64,000 nucleotides of DNA from NCBI GenBank assembly GCA_015680685.1, contig MNCI01030629.1:21297-85296 (forward strand), read 5' to 3'. Positions 36,058 through 47,381 of the stretch are shown piece by piece. The stretch comes from Gnetum montanum. Lineage: Eukaryota > Streptophyta > Gnetopsida > Gnetales > Gnetaceae. Below the pieces are notes generated by a model. It was not told the DNA's origin. It was given only the letters and a program-made list of their open reading frames with translations, and made no database searches. The position numbers were made by a program, and so were the translations under genes. Within the stretch, counting starts at the first letter, position 1. Each line of letters starts with the position of its first letter.

Positions 36058-39000
36058 TGGCTCTGTGCAAGGGACTTAAGCCCTTTCTTTTGGTGGTGGA
36101 ACTCATGGGTGTGTTGTCATGGTTTGGCCCCTTGGAGCCCAATGCACCTCGTCATGACATGAAGATTGGATCACAAGGGTTATGGTTTTGTCCAGGCTCT
36201 AGTGAATTTCTATTGTTTATCCTGCAAGGTTTTAGCGTGGTCATTTGGTCTCATTTAAGTGAATAGTTAGCTCGTAGTATTGTTGAGACCATACTGCCTG
36301 GCTCATCCCATGACATATTAGCCTTCATCATTGATGTGGACGAGGGATTATTTAAAGTTGATGGCGGTCCTGCCGAAGGTCCTCAATCTACTTGTCCTCT
36401 GACTCGTGTTTGGGAGTTACCACTTTGTAGCCACTACAACATCAGTAACACCCTTTTTCTAGCTTTCCGTGTACATACATTATTCCAGAATCCACTTGGA
36501 ACAGTGTACACGGTAGAAAGGTAAGTGTTTTATTTATTTATTTTTATTTTGTTTGCTTCTGTGTTATACCATTGTTTATGTTTGATTATATTTCTCTTGG
36601 CAGGCTTGATTTTGATGAGTACGGAATACGTAGGAATGATGATGGACTTGACTTAATGCATACAGCCTTGGACACTTTCATGGTGGGCCCCACTCTTCAT
36701 GGTGTCATGTTTGCTCAAACCAGGGGTGCTATTGTCCATTATAATAAGCAATTTTCCAGGGCCTTTGAATGTTGTGAAGCTTGTGGGTGGCTACATGAAG
36801 ATTGGTCTCACAATGGACCCACTTTCCCTCAAGCAGTTGATTCAGTGCCAAGTATGCCTGATCCATTTACTAGTGGTAAGTGATTGTGTTCTAAGCTTCA
36901 TTTTTATCTTTGCTACCCCATTGTTTATCATGATATTGATCTTTTTGTGTAACATGTTTTTACAGCGGATATTACTCCTGGTGGGGTCACCATTGTGTTT
37001 GGGCGTATTGAGGGTACCCTTTTCATGAAGTATTGGGAGACAGAGGATTCACAATGGTGGTTGCATAGAAAGGCATCTTAACATGTCATCACTTGCCTCA
37101 CCGATGTTGGTCTGATGGATTTGTTCAGTGCCTTGACTCCTATCGTTCCTGCGATTGAGATGGTTACCATCGTTGACTCCTTAAATGATGATGTTACTTA
37201 TTTTAGCATGTGGGCCCAGGGGGTTAAGGTTGCATTCCATCTGACTACTGAATTCTTTTTAGATCTCTTTGGGGTACCGGAAGATGGTGTCAAAGTTGTA
37301 GTGGATAGGGCGAATAGGGAAGGCTGCGTGATTAAGGACCTTGAGGAATGGCTGGGCTTGCCATGGGGTTCCAAGGGCTTCTCTATGCAAGTGGACACTA
37401 AAGTGACGGAAGTGAATTTGTTGTACCCATTGTTTAGAGCACGTGCATTTCCCAAGTCTCTTTCTCAAGTGAGATCTCTTGGGGTAGAGCCTGCACGTAT
37501 CATGCACTCGATCCTAGAGACTGGTATGCATTATAACTGGGCACAGTTTCTGGTTTTGGGCTTTCGTGGGGAGATTATCAGATTACGCTCTAACATGAAT
37601 GCGCAGTCCCACTTCACTTTTGCATTTTTCGTGGGCTATCTCCGTAGGCTTGATGAGTTCTTAGTGGTCTACGGAGATGATAATTATGTGTTAAGGGATC
37701 GGTCACAGTTGTCTTGCCCCTGGATCCGTCATTTATTTGACACCACCAGATCCCAAGATCCACCCAAAGGTATCAACGAATTAGTCTCCATTACCATAGG
37801 AGGTGCAGCTAGTTGTTCCCACCACTTACGTGATAGCTTGGGGTTGGAACCACCCATATTGCACACAGCTGTTAGGAGAGCCCAATGCTTGATCCAGGAG
37901 ATCGTCAGGAAAGCCAAGGCTAAAGTGAAAAGAGCTGAGCGTTCGAAAGCACCTGCTACAGAGGCAAGACCTCCAAGGACGAAGAAGATTCGATTCACCT
38001 TGCCAGGAGCAAGTAAGTTTCTCTTTTTTTTTGTTTTTTTTGCTTTAGATGTTTTTTTATTGCCTTTTGAATTTATTTGCTTACTTAAATATGCACATAT
38101 ATTATGTCATGCTAACTTCTATTTGTTGGTGTTAACAGAGTGTACCCCCGAGAGGGAAAGGGAAGGACTAGCTCCGATGGGTGAACCTGAAACAGTTATC
38201 ATTGGGTGTGATGAAGAGTAGGAAACCAGAAAATAAGCAGTTGAGGCTATTCCCCTCTTACGGGAAGAGGGTGCAATGAACTCCATGGAAGTGATGCTTA
38301 CTGATGCTTTAGATGCCCTTAAGCATTCGAGCTAGGAGAAAGGTGTCTTTGACGGTTTCTTTGATGGATCTCTACACCTTGGTGATTTGCATGAGCTGAC
38401 CAAAAATGGGCCTTTTGGTAAGTCTTGTTAGCTTGATTTGCATTCTGTACTTTTTAGTTTTGTATATTATTTTGATTATCATGGCTCTTCTTAACATCAG
38501 ACATGGATGCTGAGGTGCCTGAAGCACATGTATCTCCAACAGATGGGTCGGAGTTAGAGGCCCCAGTTGAGTTGCCTTCCTGTACAGATTCAACATCCAC
38601 TGATCCATTGAGGCCGGTGAAGACTTTGTTACTGGCATTGTCAACAATGTTGTTGCTCATTTGAAATAGGCTCACCCTAAATTAGGTGTGTACTTTATAC
38701 TAAGCATTGGGTTCATTATATTTATGCATCTGTTGGAGTTTTCTTGTTGGCTCATATATGTAATGTTTGTACTTGTAGGTGCGAAACTTCAATGGAGTCC
38801 TTTCAAGGCTACCCATATTGATGGTCTTCCGGAATTGCCCAAAGATGTTGAGTAGATTCCAAGAAGTATTTATGATGCAGTTTCAGGTTGTGTGGTTCCA
38901 AATGCCAAGTCTCTTTGGACCTGCAGGTGCTCAATTGAACAGTTATGGCTTGAAATTCAATCCTTGAAATGAAATTTGGCAAAAGTAACAGAGGAAAGGA

Positions 39001-39757
39001 ATGACTTGCAGGCCCGTTATGACTTTGCCTCTGCTAGATTGGTTGGTGATAGTACTTGGTGGACATCCGAGATCACCTATGAACGTTATTGGGCAGGCTT
39101 GAATAGAAAAGTGTAGGCGATTCGAGATTTGGCCAAACAACAGGCCTAGATAGATTTGCTGAATAGGAAGTGTCATGACTGGAAGTCCTTTGCATCCAAG
39201 GTACGTAAATGAGGCTAGGATTAGAAAGACCACAAGCACCAATACAAAAAGTGGTTAAAGGAGGAATCGGTTGAACGTCACCAGTTGGAGATGTTCGTGG
39301 AGGGGTTAGGCTTACGCTCTTCCTATGAGAAGTTTGTTGAGTATACAGAGGTGGAAGGGTCTCCTGAGAGGTCTATTACCACTGCCTCTGGTGAAGCTTC
39401 AACAAGTATGTTTTCTCTTGAGCATCCCTCTTGGTCTTCAATGGACAAGGGCAAAATTGTGGCCAACATCGACCTTGGACTTGAGAAAGACTGGGCGTGC
39501 GTGCCCGAAGAAGAGATTTTATGGTGCTTGGAAGCTAATCTCAGGCCTTCCCCACCTGTGAGTGTTTTAGTTTAATATCATTTTATTACCTTTAGTCATC
39601 GTCATTTTCATTAGTGTGTTTTTTTTGTTCTTTTAATCTATTTATGTGTGCTTAATTATTTTATTGTTTTGCTGTCTTTTTATGATATGGACATGATGAT
39701 GATGAGGCTGGCCCCAGTGAGAAAGGAGTTGATGATGTAGAGGACTTTGGGGACTAG
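36058..39757 (+). pseudogene. Seven-exon gene with plant-transposon-protein-like domain and coiled coil
   Basis: Exons approximately 36,058-36,520, 36,604-36,875, 36,966-38,012, 38,139-38,417, 38,501-38,685, 38,779-39,557 and 39,707-39,757. Most donors are GTAAGT (36,521; 36,876; 38,013; 38,418) or GTGAGT (39,558), and phases match at every checked junction. The main exon has a 368-codon open stretch with VKVAFHLTTEFFLDLFGVPE, FRARAFPKSLSQVRSLG and RIMHSILETGMHYNWAQF, the layout of putative plant transposon proteins. Later exons are Lys-rich, then coiled-coil (LAKVTEERNDLQARYDFASA), and the last ends in the acidic VDDVEDFGD before TAG. About eight in-frame stops show it is dead. Introns mean it did not arrive as a spliced cDNA. 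Confidence 0.68.
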
Positions 39758-40112
39758 CCCCCTCCTAATGCTAGTGCTTGATTTGGCTTGTTAGTCTTGT
39801 CATTTTGTTTTTAGTTTTCGGATTGTTGTCTTGTTTTTTTTGGAATGTGTGAAGACAGATGTAACTTGATTATGGTGTAATATGCTATAACTTCATATTT
39901 CATAAATGTTGTTTTCTTTTTTCTTTTTAGTTTATTTGTGAAGGTAAGTATAAACTAGAGCCATGTATGGTAAAATAGCATAAATGAAAATTGTAACTTG
40001 TGAAATGTGAACAATAATGACATAGCGATGTTTTGGTGAACTGACAATGTACTGTGCTCTAGTTTAAGGCCATTTCGGGCCATGGTTATCAGTTTAAAGT
40101 CATGGTGGACTA
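39758..40112. other. 3' flank of the seven-exon gene
   Basis: T-rich DNA, presumably its 3' UTR. No further gene seen. Confidence 0.4.
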
Positions 40113-40192
40113 TTGCATTTTTTTCAAAGCAGTGAAGGAGACTGTAGTTATTTCAGTGAATTTAGAAGAATCTGGTCGTTTCTGACCGTGGC

Positions 40193-40330
40193 TAGTTTAA
40201 CGTCATTGCAGAAATTTAGTAGTTTAACGTCATTTCAGACATGTGGTAGTTTAACGTCATTTCAGACATGTGGTAGTTTAATGTCATTTCAGACATGTGG
40301 TAGTTTAAGGTCATTTCGGACATGTGGTAG
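40193..40330 (+). repeat. 27-bp tandem repeats, about five copies
   Basis: Unit TAGTTTAACGTCATTTCAGA followed by CATGTGG. Because 27 is divisible by three it reads as a repeating nine-residue peptide on the plus strand, but without a credible gene context. It marks the right edge of the antisense insert. Confidence 0.9.
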
Positions 40331-40336
40331 ATGGTA

Positions 40337-41250
40337 TCAACGGTTGAGTAGCTTCTTTACTTTTCGAAGCTTGAGATTAGGAGTAGGGCATGTTGGTGTG
40401 ATCGTATATTCAGTGTCTCCTTTGCTAGTTATGTCAAATGGTAATTCTGACCATGAGACGTTTGGGGGAATGGTCCCTATGTCAGCATGTTCTGATGTTT
40501 CCAAATTTTGTAATGTTTCTGTGTCTTCTGGGGGATTATGGTTTGGAGGTTGATCATCACTTTGGGTCTTATTTGGTGCATTGTCTTGTTTAGGCTCATC
40601 AGTGGTGTCATCTTGTTTAAACTTAGGGGTAGATTCGTCTTGTTTAGATTCATCGAATTCGACCTTTGAGCCTTGGTTTATGCCTACGTGTGAAGAGGTG
40701 TTGGATGTAGCCACGTCACCATGTATAATGATTTCACCACCTTCGTAAGGTAAGTGAATCTCTTGATGGATGGGTGAGGATACTGCTTTCAATTGGGCTA
40801 ACCAAGTTCGTCCCAAAATCAAGTTAAATCATGGCATCTCATCTACGACAACANCAATTGGGCTAACCAAGGTCGTCCCAAAATCAAGTTAAATCATGGC
40901 ATCTCATCTACGACAACAAACACAGCTGATGTGGGGAACTGGCCCCCCACTATAAAGTCCAAAGTGAGTGTTCCTTTTACTATGACACGTGATCTGCTGA
41001 ATGATTTTAGGAATGTCGTGGATGTTGGTGTTATCTGCTCTGTGAGCCCTAATTGTTTGATGATGGGGAATGGTACTACGTTTGTGGCTACCCCATCATC
41101 AACATGCACCTTATGTATTTTAAACCAATTGACTTGTATGATTATGAACATAGGTGTGGTGGTGACTTCTCCTATTTTTTCATCTGTTTTGATGTTATCT
41201 GCATGGAAGCCTAGTGATGTGGACCTTAATCCTTGATGTGGAAACATTAC
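40337..41250 (-). pseudogene. Element B protease
   Basis: Minus-strand retropepsin with VHVDDGVATNVVPFPIIKQ (D-D-G instead of D-S/T-G, a form seen in Tat elements) and the C-terminal MILGRTWLAQLKAVSSPIHQ. An acidic, Asp/Gln-rich tail follows. The segment contains the N at 40,854 with its artificial 64-bp duplication, which splits the frame in this assembly. Confidence 0.83.
40790..40918. other. Single N flanked by a 64-bp duplication (assembly join)
   Basis: The bases 40,790-40,853 and 40,855-40,918 are the same except one position; the N is at 40,854. It cuts the protease frame and should be collapsed before any gene modelling. Confidence 0.9.
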
Positions 41251-44200
41251 TGATGAATGGATGGTTTAGTTGTAGGTAAGTCTTCGCTGACAGGGATCGA
41301 TGTTAGCATACGTGCTAGGGCTTCGTGGTGTACTTGAGAAGTCATCATTAGGTCATACAAGCTTAGCGATGTGTTCTTTTGTTTGAGGGCCTATGTAACC
41401 TGGGTTAGGGCGCTAGCCAAGTCTTTGTTGTTTGGTATGTTCTTGTTGGTTGAGACTTGGTCCATTATACCCAACAGTTGTATTTCTTGAGGGAGGGTTG
41501 CTATGTGGTCAACTGTAATTGTTGGGTTTGTCTCCTCGGGCATTCTTGACTTGTTAGCTTGGTTACTTGTGCTTGGCTTATCAGTTGTCAGAGCCATGGG
41601 TATAGCATTTAATGGAGTGGGTTTTGGGTATCTCGACTCATGACCTTGATGTTCTCTTTCCAAATGTTCCCTGGTCAACCTGTTTGTGAGGTGTTCTCAT
41701 CGAGGGCACGGGGGAACCGTCGGGGTTTGAACGTCTGGTTGCTTTGGGACCCGAATGACAAATTGAATAGGGCGGGTTTGCGATGGAACTGTTGGTGGTT
41801 GAGCATCATGGTGTTTAGGCATCCAGATTATGAATGGAGTGGGGTGAGTTGGCGGTTGAGCTATCAGATTTTGAACATCTGGTTGCTTAGGCACCCTGAT
41901 GGTGAATGGAGTTGGTCTGGTTTGGGGTTGTATGTCTGCGGTTGCAATAGCAGGCGGTACCTGGATCACAAAGGGAGTGGGCTTGGTTTTTGGGGGTGTG
42001 TTCGTTGTTGCTGCCATAGGAGGTACCCAGATGACAAACGGTTTTCAAGGTGTGGAGGGTGTATGTGCTAGAAATGAGGGTTGGGGAGATGGTGTTGACG
42101 CTATAGGAACACGAACCACAAAGGGTTTTCTGGGTATTCCCTGTTCATTGCCGAGATGTATTGTGTTGATCACATAAGGAGCCTCCTTGGTGTTAAGGGG
42201 ATCCTTATACATGCCCATAGATTGATTTTGCATTTTTACAGGGTTAGCTTCGTCGAAGGTTATTTCACCCCTATCAATCATACGTTGTATGTCTTGTTTC
42301 AGGGTGAAACAATGATCGATTCCGTGCCTGTTTCGCTGATGGTATTCGCAAAATCTATCTAGCCTAAATCCTCTCGGAACCGGAGGCTCATTCGGTGTTG
42401 CCAAGCTTAGGTTTTTGACCAATTCACAGTATTGGTCATGTTTCTGGGCTGCCGCAGGAGAAAACTGCTTATGTTTGATGGCCCCAGCTTTTAAAAGTTG
42501 ATCTAGTAGTTGCGAAGGCTTCATAGGTAATGGTGTATATTGAGCAGGTTCTTTTCTCTTGAATGTACTGGCATGACCCATGTTAGCAGTTTGCATGAAG
42601 AATGGTTCGGGTGTGGGTGCTTGAGAAGTTCTCTCATAGTTAATGGGAATAGTAGGTTGTTTCCCTTTCTGTCCCACGTTGTTGGGTTGAGCCATCTCTA
42701 CTACTACTACCACTGTTGCTTTAGCCTTGTCTTTGTCTTTCTTCGTGTGTTGATTTTTGAAGGTTGAATAAGTGGGGTTATGACTATTTTGGGTTGGCCC
42801 CTATATGTTCTTTATTTGTACAAAAGCTTGACTCAGAGTGTGAGCGTTTAGATAGTAGAGCTTTGATTTAACGAAGTCATTCATGGCTCCTTTAAGAATT
42901 GTAAGTAGGTATGTTTCCGGGATTGGCTCATGAAGTTCATTAACTGCAACACTCCATCTCTGAATGAACTTTTGCACAAGTTCTAGTGGTGCTTGCTTTA
43001 CCTAGATTAGACTGTCTAGGGTTGCTTTGGGCTTCAGGTTGTACTTAAACCTGGTAAAAAACTGGTGTTACAGATCCTCCAGAGAGGATATAGAGTTACG
43101 GGGTAAGGCTCTGTACCAGTCTAAGGCTCTTCCAGTTAAAGACATGGCGAACACACGTAGGATTGTGTGAGGCCAAGCTTGAAGCAACAAACATTCTAAT
43201 CTAAATGTTACTAAGTGGGTGTTGGGGCCTCCTTCCCTGTTATATTTTGTTAATTGGGGCAATGAAACTCCCTTGGGTAAAGTTAGAGGTGGCACTGAGG
43301 AACTGATCGGATCATCTTGGTAGAAGTCCAATACTTGAAGCTCTTTAGTGTTAGCGGTTTTAAGGTGCTTTACCTCATCAATGAGCTCTTGCATCATCCT
43401 TTTGGCTTCGGCCCATTCTTGGGCACTTGGTGGTGCAGTAGGTTGGTTAATTTGAGTGCTATACAAGTTAGACTGCTATACGGTTGGTAGGAATGATGAC
43501 TGTTGCATTATTGATGGTTGTACTTGAGTGATGTTCATGGATGGAATTTTAGCAGGTGGTATACTATAATGAGGGGGTTGATACTATTGCATGCCAGACG
43601 TGGTCCACTACCCAGTTACAAGTTGTGAAGAAACACCCTGAACCTGTTGAGTCGAAGTAGTGATGGGTGTTCCATGGATTTGCACTCGTGGTATATAGTG
43701 AGTAGTTGTAGAAGCGGGTATCACGGATGGCATCCCAATTACTTGGGGTGGGAAGGTCACTCCTACATTAGTTTGAGAGGAGAGTTGTTAGGGTTGTACT
43801 TGTAGGAGAGGGGATAATGTGGTGATGGGAGGAATAATAGAGATGGGTGCATTGAATTGAGTATTGGTAATGGGGAGGATGGGAATGAGAGTGGTTGCTT
43901 CCTGTTGAGATACATGAGCTTGAGTGCTTTTAAATGCATGAAGGGACATGGTTTCTCCTGTGAAAGGATGGAATAACAGATTCATATAAGTATGTGGATT
44001 GAGAGTATGGTATGAATCCTCATGTTTGGATTGAGCCGCGAAATCATCTTCCTCATCTCCATTTTGAGGTTCTATGGAGGGTTGGCGTGAGGTTTGGTTC
44101 CTTGCGATGAGGAGTTGGGATATGAGTTCATGGTGGAATTCAAAGAGGGAAATTACGTCATATGTTGAAGGGATAAAGTTATGGCCTCCCTTATAGATGA

Positions 44201-44471
44201 GTTCGTAATGTAGTTTTGCTTCCATTTCTGTGTGATCGATGGGTAGGTTAGCTTGGATTTTAACATAAATAAAGTTATATTGTTCGAGCATTAGGATGGT
44301 GAATGTGGGGTCTTTACCTTGCAGTCTCAGTGATTGGCGAGGTGGCCCCTGAGGGTTCATCTTGCCAAGGGCAACTATGGCCTCGACGGCAGTGACGGGA
44401 CCCGAGATTATGGTACCAAAGTCGGAGATGGGCAAGGTAGTGACGTTGGTGTGTGTGGAGTCCATTGTCAA
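41251..44471 (-). pseudogene. gag: Element B Gag
   Basis: Starts at 44,471 (MTMDSTHTNVTTLPIS), with a 228-codon open N-terminal part. After a gap with stops comes the capsid core: VSLPQLTKYNREGGPNTHLV, AMSLTGRALDWYRALP and ISSLEDL. Later FCEYHQRNRHGIDHCFTLK is the Tat-type zinc-knuckle variant (C-H-H-C). The last part, 41,700-42,150, carries a repeated PFVIRVP motif. The end includes a 95-codon frame (41,391-41,678) leading to the protease. Several stops make it non-functional. Confidence 0.82.
41700..42150 (-). repeat. Repeated P-x-P-F-V-I-R-V-P segments in element B Gag
   Basis: At least six copies of a motif of the form PxPFxIxVP, each followed by a Pro/Gln/Thr-rich spacer of about 15-20 residues: RKPFVVRVP, KPFVIWVP, PTPFVIQVP, PTPFTIRVP, PTPFIIWMP and PIQFVIRVP. 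Between Gag zinc knuckle and protease. Confidence 0.8.
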
Positions 44472-45175
44472 TGTCCGGTGATGCAGTGTAGGAGACAGAA
44501 TGCAATGTAAGAGAGAGAAAATGTGTTAAGTGTCAACAGTGTGTAGTTTCACAGCGTATGAATAATGTAGCATGTGAAAAGATTGGGTAGTGTATGAATG
44601 AGATGAAGTAGCGTAAAAGAGGGAGTACAACATATGAAGGATTGCAGTGTGACTAATGTATGGCGTACAGCATATGGATGCTAAGTGTGAAGTACAGCAT
44701 ATCAGCATTTGGTAGGTGAGTCCAGCATGCAGCGTGCTTACATTGAAAAATGTAGCATGTGTACATTGAGGTTAAGCATGGGCAGCGTATGGATGTTGGG
44801 GGTGATGAACACAGCGTGTGGCTAGGAAACTGATGTGTAGAATGCAGTCGAGAATTAAAGCGCAATGTTTGGAACTAGGGTATAATGTGCGGATGCTAGA
44901 TACAGTGTTTGGGAGCTAGGGCCTGAGCGCTGGATGCTATGAGTTAAGCAACAATGTGTTTAGCAAGTCAGAATGGCATCTGGATGCTGAGGGCAGCGTC
45001 TGAGGGAGAAAACCAAGTGTAGGATGCTATGAACAACATTTGAGAAGGGAGAGAAGGTGCAAGATGCTATGGGTAGCATTTGAAACCAGGGGAAGGTGCA
45101 GGACATTGTGGGCAGTGTCTGGGTGCTGGACAAACAAGCATAACAGAAAAGGCCCTCCTTCTAGCGTCAATTTAC
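44472..45175 (-). other. Element B leader with primer-binding site
   Basis: Non-coding, rich in AGCRTRTG-type words. Next to the LTR, the minus strand reads GTAAATTGACGCTAGAAGGA then GGGCC; TTGRCGCTAGAAGGAGGG resembles the primer site of Tat-group elements, with one likely mutation (GACGC for GGCGC). Confidence 0.55.
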
Positions 45176-47376
45176 TGTACTGTCCGAAATCATCGATGCG
45201 AGGCTGGAATGAAATGGATGCCAAGAGATCTACGGAAGATACAGTAAGACCCTACCTTCACGTGAGGGCAAGATGAAAATAAATGAAGGCAGAGTGCCTT
45301 GAATGGTCTACACACAGATCAAACAAGGACTTCCCCTAGCGTGCGCTATTGCAACATGCTAGGTTATACGTAAACAGATGCAAACTAAAATGTAAACGAA
45401 CGTACAGAAGGTAAGACAAAAATAAAATGTAAACAAATGTAAAGAAAGTCTTCACAAATGTAAATGGCGTAAACAAAGAACAATGGATGGAAAAATTATA
45501 ACTATATGTATTGATTGACAATTACAAGAAAAAAGGTGCACCGATCAAAATGTAGTTGCAGATTGATTGCAAGGCAGATGTTTAGCCCCGATGTGAAGGG
45601 TGTATAGGTGCTGGGAGGTTGTGGATTTCTGATTGCAGGTGTGCAGCGTGACCAAAATTTCCCCAAGTGCTCAGCGTGACCAAGTCTGAGTAATGCTTGA
45701 TTAGATAAGATAATGATGATGAGATTCACCAACTTGCTAGATCCTGATGCCCCAAAATTGCCAACCTTGATTAAATGGAAAAATGGGGTATTTATAGGAT
45801 TTTCAGGCGTGGAACTTGGATTTGGAGGAAGATCTATGGCTGCAGGATGAGAGAAATGCAGATCAGGTTACAAGTGTGAATGTTTTGACTGAATGCATAG
45901 AATTTTACAATGTACAGGGTCTAGCATGACCAAGATCTCTTACGTTGGTGTGTGAGATCTGCAGCATAAGAGCTTGATACGTTAAAAAGTGCAAAATATA
46001 CAAACAATGTTAAAGCATAAGAGTGGATCTAGATGTTTGGCCTCCGAATTTGCAAATATGTGCTATTTTTTGCTCCACCAAGATCTCTAGCATGTGTGGA
46101 TCTAGCTCTGGCGTGTTTGCAGCATGTCCTGGCATCATCATCTAGTGTCCAACATCTAGCATCCCAGTGTTTACACTGTGCATACATTGACGTTAGTGTG
46201 CTAGCGTGATCATTAGCGTGCCTAATGTTTATGATGCATTTTGAACCCATTTTTGACCTGTGAGATCCATTTTTGGAGTGGATTTTCATGCCTGAGGTTG
46301 AGAGGGTTCGTCATGTCTATTTTGAGCTGATTTGAAGGCTGTTTTGGCATACTTCTGGTTGGTCACGCTATGGTCATGCTACCTAGCGTGACCTCAGCAT
46401 GACCAGGTGTTTATGCCCTATTTTGAGCTGATTTTTGGATGCTGATGCCTGTTTGTTGATGCTCACTTGCTGCCTACTCTCCAAGGTGGCCTGGATGCTA
46501 AATTTGACTCCATTTTGCTGCTATTTTAGTCATATTTTATTTGGTCATGTTGTGGTCACGCTGTGTAGCGTGACCTCAGTGTGACCAATTTAAAATGACA
46601 TATTTGAAGCCCAAATCTGGATTTTCTAAAGCTTGAGAGTCAGTACAATTGTTGCCTATCCATGGGGATTGAGTTCATGTCAAAACTAGACCTGAAACTA
46701 CTTCATGTACCCTGTTTTTTCTTGGTCACGCTGTGGTTGCGTTGTGTAGCATGACCTCAAAATGACTAACTAAAAATGCCATGTTTGAGGTCCAAATTTT
46801 GATTTTCTGGAGCCTTTGAACATGTACAATTTCTACCTAACCCCTGGGAGTTGAATTTATGTCAAAATTCTGCTCGGAGCTGCCCGAATTGAGCTATTCT
46901 TATTTGGTCATGCTGTGTAGTGTGACCTCAATGTGACTAATTGAAAGTGGCTTAAGACATGTGATTCTGAGCTCAAATTTCAAGGTTTCAAAGGCTGGGA
47001 GCTACAGGGGGCATTGGTGAAGCTCATGGAGGGTCCGTGTGCTCGAATCTGGGCTATTTGGATTTGATTTTGGGGCTCCAAAAGTTGGTCACGCTGTATG
47101 CACGCTAGTCTTACGTTGGGCAGTGTGATCATATAGTGACCAAAGTGTATATAGCTAAAACCATGCATTTTGAGCCTGAAACCCTAGATTCCGGATGCCA
47201 GGAGTTGGAGTAATCATCTGTGGGCCCCGAGGGGACTTTGCCTATTCAATTGTGTGTCATTTCATGCTGTTTTGGAGGTTCTCAAGTTTGGTCATATTGT
47301 ACTCATGTTGGGAAGTGGCATGACTTAGCTTGAGTCTTGTCTAAAAGTGCTAGGCCAAAATTTTGTGGTGTTTTCA
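45176..47376 (-). repeat. 5' LTR of element B (2.2 kb)
   Basis: Plus-strand limits are TGTACTG (45,176) and TTTTCA (47,376), followed by target copy GTGCA. The first 1.2 kb is duplicated at 30,682-31,884. The rest contains at least five spaced copies of GGTCACGCTGTG / TAGCGTGACCTCA-type words (near 46,360, 46,550, 46,720, 46,910 and 47,085), a short inverted-repeat theme of unknown role. Confidence 0.85.
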
Positions 47377-47381
47377 GTGCA

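Larger units (their letters stand above)
34195..40360 (+). other. About 6 kb antisense segment between B protease and RT
   Basis: Protease ends near 40,337 and the pre-RT region begins near 34,194 on the minus strand; everything between reads on the plus strand. It contains an exon-like piece at the left edge, an AT-rich stretch, a zone of AGCGTGAG-type repeats (about 34,640-35,800) and a seven-exon gene (36,058-39,757). No LTRs or target duplication were found at its edges. Tat/Ogre elements known as Ogre carry an intron between protease and RT, and minus-strand splice-like signals exist at both edges (donor GTAAAG near 40,362, acceptor TTGGCAG near 34,210). The segment may therefore sit in an intron of B. 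Confidence 0.6.
30682..47376 (-). mobile_element. Element B: Tat/Ogre-lineage retrotransposon nested in A
   Basis: A minus-strand element between 5-mers GTGCG (30,677-30,681) and GTGCA (47,377-47,381). The plus-strand ends TGTACT...TTTTCA are the LTR termini. Order on the minus strand: 5' LTR (45,176-47,376), primer site, Gag, protease, a 6 kb antisense insert, RT, RNase H, archaeal-type RNase H, then directly a truncated 3' LTR. Removing it and one target copy restores a continuous frame in A's extra ORF, which proves it came later. Two RNase H domains identify the Tat/Ogre group. Confidence 0.88.

Noticed and set aside
40113-40553. A 146-codon plus-strand protein with nine-residue repeats
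   Set aside because: It is a 27-bp tandem repeat read in frame and then runs antisense over the protease tail of element B.
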